Shown here: positions 1-7,090 of the stretch, piece by piece | Layout of the letters: each line of letters opens with the position of its first letter | Position numbering within the stretch: position 1 is the stretch's first letter | Assembly (NCBI GenBank): GCA_947374535.1 | Contig: CANCCJ010000071.1 | Location: 1 to 12,804 of the forward strand | Length of the DNA stretch: 12,804 bases | Source of the DNA: Comamonadaceae bacterium | GTDB taxonomy: Bacteria; Pseudomonadota; Gammaproteobacteria; Burkholderiales; Burkholderiaceae | Direction: 5' to 3' | Made by a program: the position numbers and the translations under genes | Notes under the pieces: model-generated | What the model saw: only the letters and a program-made list of their open reading frames with translations | Database searches by the model: none | Told to the model about the DNA's origin: nothing

Positions 1-281
<281 letters not shown>

Positions 282-1190
282 TCAAAGCCAATCGCGGCGA
301 ACAATGAAACGCTGCATCAAATCGTGCTCAGGTGTTCCAAGTGCTACTTGAGGTTGGTAGGACCAGCTCGCCAGTGGGGGCATAGACAACAAAATGGATT
401 CTGTGCGACCGCCTGACTGCAGGCCGAAATGGGTGCCACGATCCCATACCAAATTGAATTCAACATACCGACCGCGTCGGTAAAGCTGATGTGAGCGTTC
501 CCGCTCGCCGTAGGGAATGTGCATCCTTTTTTCAACAATGGGCACATAGGCTTTCAGGAAAGCATCGCCTACACTTTTTAAAACTGCAAAACTTTTCTCG
601 TTGCCTAATTCCGAATAGTCATCGAAAAAAATACCGCCAATCCCGCGTTGTTCTTGGCGATGCTTCAAACAGAAATAATCATCACACCAGGTTTTGAAAC
701 GCGGGTACAAATTCGCACCGTGTGGCGCAAGGGCATCGCGGCATGTTTGGTGAAAATGGATGGCATCTTCTTCAAATCCGTAATACGGCGTCAAGTCCAT
801 CCCGCCTCCAAACCAAGCCACTGTATGGCCATCTGATGTTTGGGCGGACAACATGCGCACATTCATGTGGACAGTTGGCGCGTAAGGATTTTGGGGATGA
901 AAGACCAAGGAGACGCCCATGGCCTCGAATGGCGAACCAGACAGCTCGGGTCTTGCGTGGGTGGCTGAGGGGGGGAGTTGAGGCCCCGTGACATGTGAAA
1001 ACCCACAGCCCGCACGCTCAAAAATCTGTCCATTTTCTAGAATTCGAGTGATACCTTGGCCTTGCAATGGCTCGCCGTGTGGTTTTCTCCATGCATCTGA
1101 TAGAAACTCGTTGCCATCGATGCGCGCAATCGTTGTCGTGATGCGATCTTGCAAGTCGATGAGATAGTTCTTCACTGAACCTGTATCCAT
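282..1190 (-). CDS. hemF: Oxygen-dependent coproporphyrinogen III oxidase
   Basis: HemF oxidatively decarboxylates two propionate side chains of coproporphyrinogen III to make protoporphyrinogen IX, using O2, in the cytoplasm. The 302-residue product matches the usual length of about 300. It contains [12 protein letters not shown] (about 101-112), [11 protein letters not shown] (128-138), [11 protein letters not shown] (176-186) and FFDD (188-191). Histidines 98, 108, 147 and 177 have the same spacing as the four conserved histidines I recall for E. coli HemF (96, 106, 145, 175). The start is supported by an AGGTGA ribosome binding site (complement of 1194-1199) just upstream of ATG 1190. It lies between a DUF3422 gene (40 bases upstream) and hemB (24 bases downstream), all on the minus strand. 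An aerobic enzyme here suits a facultative or aerobic phototroph. Whether an anaerobic HemN also exists elsewhere cannot be seen. Confidence 0.97.
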   Translation of the reverse strand: MDTGSVKNYLIDLQDRITTTIARIDGNEFLSDAWRKPHGEPLQGQGITRILENGQIFERAGCGFSHVTGPQLPPSATHARPELSGSPFEAMGVSLVFHPQNPYAPTVHMNVRMLSAQTSDGHTVAWFGGGMDLTPYYGFEEDAIHFHQTCRDALAPHGANLYPRFKTWCDDYFCLKHRQEQRGIGGIFFDDYSELGNEKSFAVLKSVGDAFLKAYVPIVEKRMHIPYGERERSHQLYRRGRYVEFNLVWDRGTHFGLQSGGRTESILLSMPPLASWSYQPQVALGTPEHDLMQRFIVRRDWL

Positions 1191-1230
1191 GTGTCACCTA
1201 AATTTCATAGTAGGTCGGTCTGAGAGTGCT

Positions 1231-2559
1231 TCAACCGTCTCGCAGGCTGCGGTGAATTTTTTGCACCATCCGCCAACACACGAACACCACAACAGGGGTG
1301 CTGAATCCCGCCAACATGTCAGGTGAAATATTCATCCCTGAGGCTTGCAAAGCCTTGCCAAGGTAAAGGGTCAAGCTGACCACGTAGTATGAGATCGCCG
1401 CAATCGATAACCCTTCCACCGTAGTTTGAAGCCTTAACTGAGTGGCTTGGCCTTTGGTCAGAGTCACTAGCAGTTGTTGGTTGTGGGTTTCGGTGGCGAT
1501 ATCCACACGTGTGCGCAACAAGTCGCTGGCGCGAGCGACGCGCTCAGCGAGTGCCGAGAGTCGTATGGAGGTGGCATTCACGGTCGCCATGGCCGGGTCT
1601 AAGCGGCGTTGCATGAACTCTCCGACCGTCTGAATGCCAGACAGCGGCTGCTCCCGCATCTCTGCGATCCGTTGCTGAACGATGGCGTCATAGGCGCGCG
1701 CAGCAGAAAATCGGTAACTGTTTTCTGCGGTTGTACTTTCGACTTTTGCTGCCAACGCTGCTAAATCATTGAGCAGCAGCTCATCTTTATCCATTTTTTT
1801 CTCAAAGCGTTCGTTGATTTCAACTAGCCTTAATTCGCTCTGCGTCAGGTGGGTCGCCAAGGTTTTCGCCAAGGGCAAACTCAGCAAAGACATGATGCGA
1901 TAGGTTTCCAATTCAAGCAGTCTTTGCGCGATTCGACCGGATCGATTCTCTGAAGTATCCGCCGACGCCAGAACCAAAATGCGTTCAAAACCGTCTGCGC
2001 CAATGCGCAAATGGGTCATCAAATGCGAATGGGGTTGGTCGTCCAACGACCGCCCCATCTTGCAACCAATCACGGTGCCTTCTCCCAACCAGTGTCGCGC
2101 TTTGGCAAATGCGTCTGGGTCTTGCATGCCTTCGTTGAGCATGGCCAGATGAATCGCTGTGATGGTTTTGCCTGGAATGTCGAGCAACCAATCAGTACCC
2201 GTGGCAACAGAGGGCGTTAGCTCTGGCAAGTGGCTGCCCCACTGTGCGTGAGCGGGAAGCGGTTGAAATATGGTGTAGCGTGTGAATTCGGTGTGCCGCT
2301 CCCAGATCACTTTGTAGTCTGGACACTGTAGCTGCAGGAAATTCCCTTTCATTGATTCGAGATCGAGATCCTCATTGGAAGGAAGTTGCTTCAGGTGAGC
2401 CAATTCCGCAGATTTTTCGACCTCTTTGTTTAGAACCGCCACATAAGAAATCAATGCCGGAAGTTTGATCGTGGCCGAGGGCCGTGTGTGGATTTCGTCG
2501 TGCAACACAAGGCGCTGCGCATCATCAGCCGGCAAATACCTGCTTATTGTTTGGCTCAT
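1231..2559 (-). CDS. DUF3422 family membrane-anchored protein of unknown function
   Basis: The 442-residue product resembles the DUF3422 family found in many proteobacteria, whose biochemical role I do not know. The N-terminus carries a conserved-looking LHDEIHTRPSATI block (about 19-31). A long soluble part follows. Residues about 240-350 are rich in E, R, L and A and probably form extended helices or a coiled coil. Two hydrophobic segments near the C-terminus (about 383-404 and 415-432), joined by a short loop, look like a membrane hairpin, with a basic tail after it. No signal peptide is seen, so the bulk is probably cytoplasmic. The start ATG at 2559 follows a purine-rich GGGAAACGGAT stretch. 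The gene ends 40 bases before hemF on the same strand, so it may share a transcript with hemF and hemB. A PpsR-like palindrome lies 34 bases upstream of its start. Family assignment is by remembered resemblance, not a profile search. Confidence 0.8.
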   Translation of the reverse strand: MSQTISRYLPADDAQRLVLHDEIHTRPSATIKLPALISYVAVLNKEVEKSAELAHLKQLPSNEDLDLESMKGNFLQLQCPDYKVIWERHTEFTRYTIFQPLPAHAQWGSHLPELTPSVATGTDWLLDIPGKTITAIHLAMLNEGMQDPDAFAKARHWLGEGTVIGCKMGRSLDDQPHSHLMTHLRIGADGFERILVLASADTSENRSGRIAQRLLELETYRIMSLLSLPLAKTLATHLTQSELRLVEINERFEKKMDKDELLLNDLAALAAKVESTTAENSYRFSAARAYDAIVQQRIAEMREQPLSGIQTVGEFMQRRLDPAMATVNATSIRLSALAERVARASDLLRTRVDIATETHNQQLLVTLTKGQATQLRLQTTVEGLSIAAISYYVVSLTLYLGKALQASGMNISPDMLAGFSTPVVVFVCWRMVQKIHRSLRDG

Positions 2560-2592
2560 ATCCGTTTCCCAAAAAGAATGTCAGACACCTGG

Positions 2593-2610
2593 CGTCAATT
2601 TTGGTTGACA
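2593..2610. promoter_or_regulatory. PpsR/CrtJ-like operator in the divergent hemF-group / ABC transporter region
   Basis: The 18 bases CGTCAATTTTGGTTGACA fit TGT-N12-ACA with one mismatch and have GTCAA/TTGAC arms, the same form as the sites before crtE and bchC. The site lies 34 bases upstream of the DUF3422 gene start (minus strand) and 176 bases upstream of the ABC transporter start (plus strand). It includes a plus-strand TTGACA (2605-2610) and a minus-strand TTGACG, but no good -10 box is evident in either direction. It may make the minus-strand heme group responsive to the photosynthesis repressor. The rest of 2560-2785 holds no gene that I can support. Confidence 0.5.
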
Positions 2611-2785
2611 ATATCACATGACTCTAATTTGCAACACCCGGGTTTTGCCCAGCACAAGAAAATTCAGTCAAACGATCGAATGGTTGTGCCGTATTGATGC
2701 CTCAGTAAAAAAGTGGGCAGTTGTAAGATGACCACTCCGATGCTCCAACAGCACCATTTGTTATTGCAAACCAACTTGATCGCCC

Positions 2786-4537
2786 ATGGCTGCATCTCCT
2801 AAATCTCTGACCGGTCTCGTCCCATTTTTAAAACCTTACCGCTTGGCTTTGGTGTTTGCCGCGCTGTTCTTGCTGTTGGCTGCGGTAACTACGCTTGCAT
2901 TTCCTTGGGTCTTACGTCAACTAATTGACCAAGGGCTGTCCTCCGGCGCTTCGGCCCAGCAGTTGACGGGTAGTTTTTTACAGCTCTTTGCTGTTGCTGC
3001 CGCTTTGGCCGTCTTTTCCTCAGGGCGTTATTACACCGTGAGCTGGTTGGGTGAACGTATCACTGGTGACCTGCGCAATGCAGTTTATGGACATGTCCTC
3101 AAGCAAAGTCCTGCTTTCTTTGAAAACACGCAATCCGGTGAAGTGTTGTCACGTTTGACCAATGACACGACGCTGGTTCAAACCGTGGTGGGCTCTTCAT
3201 TTTCCATGGGCTTGCGTAATTTGGTCATGGGTGCTGGCGCACTGTTGATGTTGGTCTGGACCAATCCCATCCTGATGTTGCAAGTGGTGACGGTCCTGGT
3301 GGCTGTGATTTTTCCAAGCGTCTATTTGGGCCGCCGCGTGCGGCGACTCTCAAGGGACAGTCAAGATCGGGTAGCCGATTCCAGCGCCATTGCCTCAGAG
3401 GTTCTCAATGCCATTGCGGTGGTGCAAAGCTACACAGCGGAGGGGCGAGAGACTCGCCGCTTCATCGAATCGACAGCGCGTGCTTTGGGCACGGCCTTGG
3501 GACGCATTCGCGCACGCGCCTTCTTGGTCGGATTCATCATCATGGCCTCGAGCGCAGTCTTGTTGTGGGGGCTATACATGGGCACCTTGGCTGTGAAGGC
3601 GGGTACCAGCACGGCGGGCCAATTGGGCGAGACGGTGATGTATGTGATCTTGCTGGCCAGTGCGTTTGCCGTGTTGGGGGAAGTCTATGGTGACTTGCTG
3701 CGCGCAGCAGGTGCCACAGAGCGCTTGATGGAGCTCTTGCATGCCGAATCCCATTTGAAAATTGCAGCACACCCTCAAACAGCGCCTTGGCCTCAAGGTG
3801 GTTCGTCCTTGCGCCTCGAGTCGGTCCAGTTCCATTACCCCTCGAGACCTGACACTTGGGCGCTCGATCAATTGAGCGGACAGATCTATCCCGGACAAAC
3901 AGTTGCCGTGGTCGGCCCCAGTGGTGCAGGTAAGACCACGCTGTTTGATTTGTTGCTGAGATTTCACGACCCACAGTCGGGGCGCATCGTGCTTGATGGG
4001 TTGCCGATTGAGCAAATGAGCTTTCAAGACTTGCGTGATCGTATGGCCATCGTGCCCCAAGAGCCTGTGATTTTCTCGGGAACGGTGATTCAGAACATTC
4101 GTTACGGGCGCCCTGACGCTAGTTTGGAAGAGGTTCATGCCGCCGCGCAAGCTGCGTATGCGCAAGAGTTCATTGCCGATTTGCCCGAGGGTTTTGACAC
4201 GTATCTGGGTGACCGTGGTGTGCGATTGTCCGGTGGACAGCGCCAGCGCATTGCTATCGCGCGAGCGATTTTGAAAAATCCGCCCCTGTTGCTGTTGGAC
4301 GAAGCCACTAGTGCGCTCGATGCGCAAAGCGAAAAAATGGTTCAAGCTGCATTAGACAAAGCCATGGTAGGACGAACCACGCTGGTGATTGCACACCGCT
4401 TGGCTACGGTACAGCGTGCCGATGTGATCTGGGTGCTCGAGCGTGGTCGCCTAATGGAGCAGGGGACGCATGCTGAGTTGTTGGATAAAGGCGGACTTTA
4501 CGCTAGTTTGGCAGCGCTGCAGTTCAACGCCACTTAA
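2786..4537 (+). CDS. ABC half-transporter, MsbA-like exporter (fused permease and ATPase)
   Basis: The 583-residue protein has the layout of a type IV ABC exporter half-unit that works as a homodimer in the inner membrane. About residues 15-310 form the six-helix transmembrane domain, and about 335-583 form the nucleotide-binding domain. The ATPase motifs are complete: Walker A GPSGAGKTT (377-385), Q-loop Gln425, signature LSGGQ (481-485), Walker B ending in Asp505 with catalytic Glu506, and the switch His537 in IAHRLATV. It resembles the MsbA-related family rather than MsbA proper. The substrate cannot be read from the sequence; lipid, lipid-linked or xenobiotic export are all possible. The ATG at 2786 opens directly onto the expected N-terminal region, but no clear ribosome binding site precedes it. 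It lies beside, and points the same way as, the photosynthesis cluster; a 63-codon gene on the other strand separates it from crtE. Confidence 0.92.
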   Translation: MAASPKSLTGLVPFLKPYRLALVFAALFLLLAAVTTLAFPWVLRQLIDQGLSSGASAQQLTGSFLQLFAVAAALAVFSSGRYYTVSWLGERITGDLRNAVYGHVLKQSPAFFENTQSGEVLSRLTNDTTLVQTVVGSSFSMGLRNLVMGAGALLMLVWTNPILMLQVVTVLVAVIFPSVYLGRRVRRLSRDSQDRVADSSAIASEVLNAIAVVQSYTAEGRETRRFIESTARALGTALGRIRARAFLVGFIIMASSAVLLWGLYMGTLAVKAGTSTAGQLGETVMYVILLASAFAVLGEVYGDLLRAAGATERLMELLHAESHLKIAAHPQTAPWPQGGSSLRLESVQFHYPSRPDTWALDQLSGQIYPGQTVAVVGPSGAGKTTLFDLLLRFHDPQSGRIVLDGLPIEQMSFQDLRDRMAIVPQEPVIFSGTVIQNIRYGRPDASLEEVHAAAQAAYAQEFIADLPEGFDTYLGDRGVRLSGGQRQRIAIARAILKNPPLLLLDEATSALDAQSEKMVQAALDKAMVGRTTLVIAHRLATVQRADVIWVLERGRLMEQGTHAELLDKGGLYASLAALQFNAT

Positions 4538-4725
4538 GGCATCTGGGCACTTTTCTCGCCTTTTTCCTCGCTTTTTTCGTTCTCATTTCTAGCGGCCTCT
4601 AGTGCTGCTTTTTCTCGCGCCCGCTGCAGACGCGTTTGTTCTTGCGCCTTGCGCACGTCGTGCATTTGCCAAAAAGCAAACACGAACACCAGCCCAAAAA
4701 CTCCCAGCTCCAACCAGATTCCCAT
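4534..4725 (-). CDS. Small single-span membrane protein with charged helical tail, unknown function
   Basis: The 63-residue product starts with a hydrophobic segment (about 3-20, GIWLELGVFGLVFVFAFW). A highly charged tail rich in R, K, E, A and Q (about 25-60) follows and is predicted by eye to be helical, possibly a coiled coil on the cytoplasmic side. A good ribosome binding site (GGCAGGAGCTGAATC before the ATG at 4725) supports real translation. Its stop codon overlaps that of the convergent ABC transporter gene: the same TTAA (4534-4537) supplies both. It is divergent from crtE, with 178 bases between the starts. I do not recognise the family. The layout of one membrane span plus a charged tail is common among small envelope proteins of uncharacterised role. 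A chance reading frame is possible but less likely given the strong site and biased composition. Confidence 0.65.
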   Translation of the reverse strand: MGIWLELGVFGLVFVFAFWQMHDVRKAQEQTRLQRAREKAALEAARNENEKSEEKGEKSAQMP

Positions 4726-4811
4726 GATTCAGCTCCTGCCAGCTTGAACAAGCGAACCATGCTAGCGGGAATTCAGCAAACGGGCCTTTGAGCATCATCC
4801 ATGGGCATGGG

Positions 4812-4829
4812 CGTCAATATATATTGACA
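4812..4829. promoter_or_regulatory. PpsR/CrtJ-like operator 1 upstream of crtE
   Basis: The site holds a perfect 16-base palindrome, GTCAATATATATTGAC (4813-4828). In register it reads CGT-N12-ACA, one mismatch from the PpsR/CrtJ consensus TGT-N12-ACA. It contains TTGACA (4824-4829), the proposed crtE -35 box, so a bound repressor would block RNA polymerase directly. Confidence 0.7.
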
Positions 4830-4851
4830 GTTCAATTAATAAGGATACATT
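4824..4851 (+). promoter_or_regulatory. Candidate sigma-70 promoter of crtE
   Basis: A perfect -35 hexamer TTGACA (4824-4829) is followed after 16 bases by TACATT (4846-4851), which matches 4 of 6 positions of TATAAT. Transcription would begin near 4858, giving a leader of about 46 bases before crtE. The -35 box lies inside operator 1, and operator 2 lies just downstream of the predicted start. The start point is inferred, not shown. Confidence 0.55.
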
Positions 4852-4863
4852 TACACCAATGCC

Positions 4864-4881
4864 TGTCAACTTGGGTTGACC
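4864..4881. promoter_or_regulatory. PpsR/CrtJ-like operator 2 upstream of crtE
   Basis: TGTCAACTTGGGTTGACC reads TGT-N12-ACC, one mismatch from TGT-N12-ACA. It has perfect 6-base arms, GTCAAC and GTTGAC, around TTGG. Its centre is 52 bases from that of operator 1, about five helical turns, so two bound repressors would face the same side of the DNA. It ends 13 bases before the crtE GGAGGT site. Confidence 0.65.
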
Positions 4882-4903
4882 GGCCTTCTCCTTTGGAGGT
4901 CCT

Positions 4904-5818
4904 ATGAGCCTGATGACACGCGCCGAGCACGCCTTAAGTGCCCACTTTGAGCAAGCCGCAGGCACGGGTGCGCCCTCTCGGCTGGTTGCGGCCATGCGCC
5001 ATGCCGTCTTTTCTGGCGGGGCACGCATTCGACCGCAGTTGTGCATGGCAGTGGCCACCGCCTGTGGCGACAACGCTCCCCAACTGACCAATGCCGCAGC
5101 CGTGTCCCTAGAGTTGATGCACTGTGCTTCGCTGGTGCACGACGACATGCCTGCTTTTGACAACGCCGACACCCGCCGAGGTCTGCCCACGGTGCACAAA
5201 GCCTTCGGCGAGCCGCTGGCCTTGTTAGCCGGTGACGGTCTGATCGTTATGGCCTACCGCGTCTTGTTGCAAGCCGGTGTGCAGCAGCCCGAGCGCTTGG
5301 TGGCGCTCATGGACAACCTGACCACAGGCGTCGGTTTGCCACACGGCATCGTCGCCGGACAAGCTTGGGAGTGCGAAACCAGCGCCGATCTAGGCCAATA
5401 CCAGCGCGCTAAAACCGGGGCCCTGTTTGTGTCGGCCACCTGCGCTGGGGCGCTTAGTTGTGGCGTGGCACCTGAGCCTTGGGCTTTTCTGGGTCAATAC
5501 TTGGGTGAGGCCTACCAAGTGGCCGACGACATCCGCGACGTGATCGCCGATGCCGCCACCTTGGGCAAGCCCGCAGGACAAGACACCTTGCATGCCCGCC
5601 CCAGCTCGGCGCAGGCGCTGGGCCTGACGGGTGCGATTGCCCATTTTGACCATCTGATCGACCAGGCCGCTGCGTCGATCCCTGCATGTTTTCACCGGGA
5701 TATGTTGTGTCAATTGGTGCAGCACGAGGCAGAACGCTTGGTGCCGAAAGCCATGTGCGAAGGCTATTTCAAAGCCCATCCCAAGGTGGCTGCTGCCCCC
5801 ATGAACGCGCCGCATTGA
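4904..5818 (+). CDS. crtE: Geranylgeranyl diphosphate synthase
   Basis: CrtE extends farnesyl diphosphate with isopentenyl diphosphate to geranylgeranyl diphosphate (C20), the precursor of carotenoids and of the phytyl tail of bacteriochlorophyll. The 304-residue protein is a trans-prenyltransferase of normal length. The first Asp-rich motif is DDMPAFD (80-86), followed by the usual downstream Arg pair region (DTRRG). The second is DDIRD (208-212), followed by LGKPAGQD. Both are Mg-diphosphate binding motifs. A GGAGGT site (4895-4900) lies only 3 bases before ATG 4904. A second in-frame ATG at 4913 has a more usual spacing and is an alternative start. The gene opens the cluster behind two PpsR-like operators and is followed 14 bases later by crtF. 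The crtE name rests on motifs plus context, since the closely related IspA makes the C15 product. Confidence 0.93.
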   Translation: MSLMTRAEHALSAHFEQAAGTGAPSRLVAAMRHAVFSGGARIRPQLCMAVATACGDNAPQLTNAAAVSLELMHCASLVHDDMPAFDNADTRRGLPTVHKAFGEPLALLAGDGLIVMAYRVLLQAGVQQPERLVALMDNLTTGVGLPHGIVAGQAWECETSADLGQYQRAKTGALFVSATCAGALSCGVAPEPWAFLGQYLGEAYQVADDIRDVIADAATLGKPAGQDTLHARPSSAQALGLTGAIAHFDHLIDQAAASIPACFHRDMLCQLVQHEAERLVPKAMCEGYFKAHPKVAAAPMNAPH

Positions 5819-5832
5819 GCGAAAGAAACGCC

Positions 5833-7053
5833 ATGTCTTTGCCCTTAGATCTGAACGCCAGTACCACCCAAGACACCAAGCCCACCTGGAAAGATGCGTG
5901 GCAAGCCCAGCTTGAGCGTTGGTATGCCCATCCAAGCTTGTACCGCTGGTCACTCGCCAACCCTTTGACCCGCTGGCTCACGCGACGACGCACGCGCAAA
6001 TTGTTTGATTTGATGGCCGGTTTTGTGCACAGCCAGGTCCTGCTGGCGTGTGTGCGGCTGGACTTGTTTCGTCAGCTCTACCAAGCCCCTGCAAGCCTCG
6101 CGGAACTCGCCCATTGCAAGAATCTTGTACCGAGCGTTTTGCAGCGTTTGCTGTTGTCGGCAGTGGCTTTGGGCCTGTTGGAACATCGAAGCCACGGGCG
6201 CTTTGGTTTGGGCCCGCTGGGTGTTCCACTGGCTCAACATGAAGGCATTGCTCAGATGATTGAGCACAACCATTTGCTCTACCAAGACATGCAAGATCCC
6301 TTGCAGTTCTTGAGCAATGCGTGGAGCGGTGGGATGGCCGATTACTGGCCTTACGCGCATGACAAGCCAACTGCCACCGCACCTGAGGCAACGGTGGAGG
6401 TGGACAAGTTCACCCGCTATTCCCAGCTCATGGCGGCCTCACAAGGTTTTGTGGTGCAGGAGATTTTGTCCTCCTACTTTTTTGACGAGCACCGCTGCGT
6501 GCTTGATGTGGGTGCGGGCAAAGGCCGTTTTGTGAGCGAGCTCGCCGCACATGCGCCACACCTGCAATTCAAGATGTTCGACTTACCCCCCGTGTTGGCA
6601 TTGGCCCGCGAGGGCCTTCATGCCAAGGGCCTGAGTGACCGTGTGAGCTTGCATCCAGGCAGTTTTCTGCATGACCCTTTGCCCCAAGGCGCCGACTTGA
6701 TCACCTTGGTGCGCGTCGCCCACGATCACCCCGATGCGGTGGTGCTTCAGTTGCTGCAAAAAGCATATGACGCATTACCACTCGGTGGCGGCATTTTGTT
6801 GGCGGAACCGATGGCGCAGTCCCAAGCATCGACAGTCCGTAGCGATACGTCGGTCGATGCGTACTTTCATTTTTACTTGTTGGCCATGGGCGATGGACGC
6901 CTGCGCACGCCGGATGAGCTGATGGCCATGATGAAAGCGGTGGGTTTCTCGCATGTGGAGCGTGTGCCCAATGACATGCCCATCCATGCCCAGATTCTTC
7001 TGGGCCGGAAATCTAAGTGCTTACCCTCTGATCTTGAAAAAAGTGTCAATTAA
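5833..7053 (+). CDS. crtF: Hydroxyneurosporene/demethylspheroidene O-methyltransferase
   Basis: CrtF transfers a methyl group from S-adenosylmethionine to the C1 hydroxyl of acyclic carotenoids, the last step toward spheroidene or spirilloxanthin types. The 406-residue product has an N-terminal dimerisation and winged-helix-like part (about 60-200). The SAM motif VLDVGAGKG is at 223-231, and HDHPD (297-301) takes the place of the catalytic His-Asp region of this O-methyltransferase class. It is slightly longer than I recall for Rhodobacter CrtF (about 390). The ATG at 5833 is chosen because it lies 14 bases after the crtE stop and precedes the family-like region; an in-frame ATG at 5686 would overlap crtE by 133 bases. 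The ribosome binding site is weak (GAAAG), so translation may be coupled to crtE. Its stop codon lies inside the first bchC operator. Its presence implies methoxylated carotenoids. Confidence 0.92.
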   Translation: MSLPLDLNASTTQDTKPTWKDAWQAQLERWYAHPSLYRWSLANPLTRWLTRRRTRKLFDLMAGFVHSQVLLACVRLDLFRQLYQAPASLAELAHCKNLVPSVLQRLLLSAVALGLLEHRSHGRFGLGPLGVPLAQHEGIAQMIEHNHLLYQDMQDPLQFLSNAWSGGMADYWPYAHDKPTATAPEATVEVDKFTRYSQLMAASQGFVVQEILSSYFFDEHRCVLDVGAGKGRFVSELAAHAPHLQFKMFDLPPVLALAREGLHAKGLSDRVSLHPGSFLHDPLPQGADLITLVRVAHDHPDAVVLQLLQKAYDALPLGGGILLAEPMAQSQASTVRSDTSVDAYFHFYLLAMGDGRLRTPDELMAMMKAVGFSHVERVPNDMPIHAQILLGRKSKCLPSDLEKSVN

Positions 7054-7061
7054 ATTTGACA
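7044..7061. promoter_or_regulatory. PpsR/CrtJ operator 1 upstream of bchC
   Basis: TGTCAATTAAATTTGACA is an exact TGT-N12-ACA with perfect TGTCAA/TTGACA arms. It overlaps the last codons and stop of crtF (7051-7053) and contains a -35-like TTGACA (7056-7061). From memory, the R. capsulatus bchC promoter likewise has two CrtJ sites 8 bases apart, as here with the site at 7070. Confidence 0.85.
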
Positions 7062-7083
7062 TATCTAAATGTAAGTATAAAAA
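7056..7083 (+). promoter_or_regulatory. Candidate promoter of bchCXYZ
   Basis: TTGACA (7056-7061) is followed after 16 bases by TAAAAA (7078-7083), a 4 of 6 match to TATAAT. TATAAA (7076-7081) is a better hexamer, but with only 14 bases of spacing. Either choice puts the transcription start within a few bases of the bchC ATG at 7091. The stretch is markedly AT-rich within an otherwise GC-rich cluster. Confidence 0.5.
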
Positions 7084-7087
7084 TACA
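7070..7087. promoter_or_regulatory. PpsR/CrtJ operator 2 upstream of bchC
   Basis: TGTAAGTATAAAAATACA fits TGT-N12-ACA exactly, with TGTA/TACA arms. It starts 8 bases after operator 1 and ends 3 bases before the bchC start codon, covering the predicted -10 region. Its inner arms are less symmetric than those of the other sites, so it may be the weaker, cooperatively filled member of the pair. Confidence 0.75.
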
Positions 7088-7090
7088 ACC

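Noticed and set aside
2759..2776. Another TGT-N12-ACA-like site before the ABC transporter gene
   Set aside because: It reads TGT-N12-ACT with no symmetric inner arms; expected by chance.
3572..4345. Minus-strand open frame (257 codons) opposite the ABC transporter ATPase domain
   Set aside because: The plus-strand ATPase motifs are intact and the antisense product resembles nothing; a shadow.
4824..4836. FNR-like site (TTGA...TCAA) before crtE
   Set aside because: The spacing is too short for TTGAT-N4-ATCAA; the bases are explained by the palindrome and the -35 box.
5686..5832. Upstream in-frame ATG extending crtF by 49 codons
   Set aside because: It overlaps the crtE coding region; the extension looks like out-of-frame crtE.
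6953..7090. Upstream in-frame ATG extending bchC by 46 codons
   Set aside because: It would overlap crtF by 101 bases and adds residues absent from the family; ATG 7091 gives the expected MKSQAVVF start.
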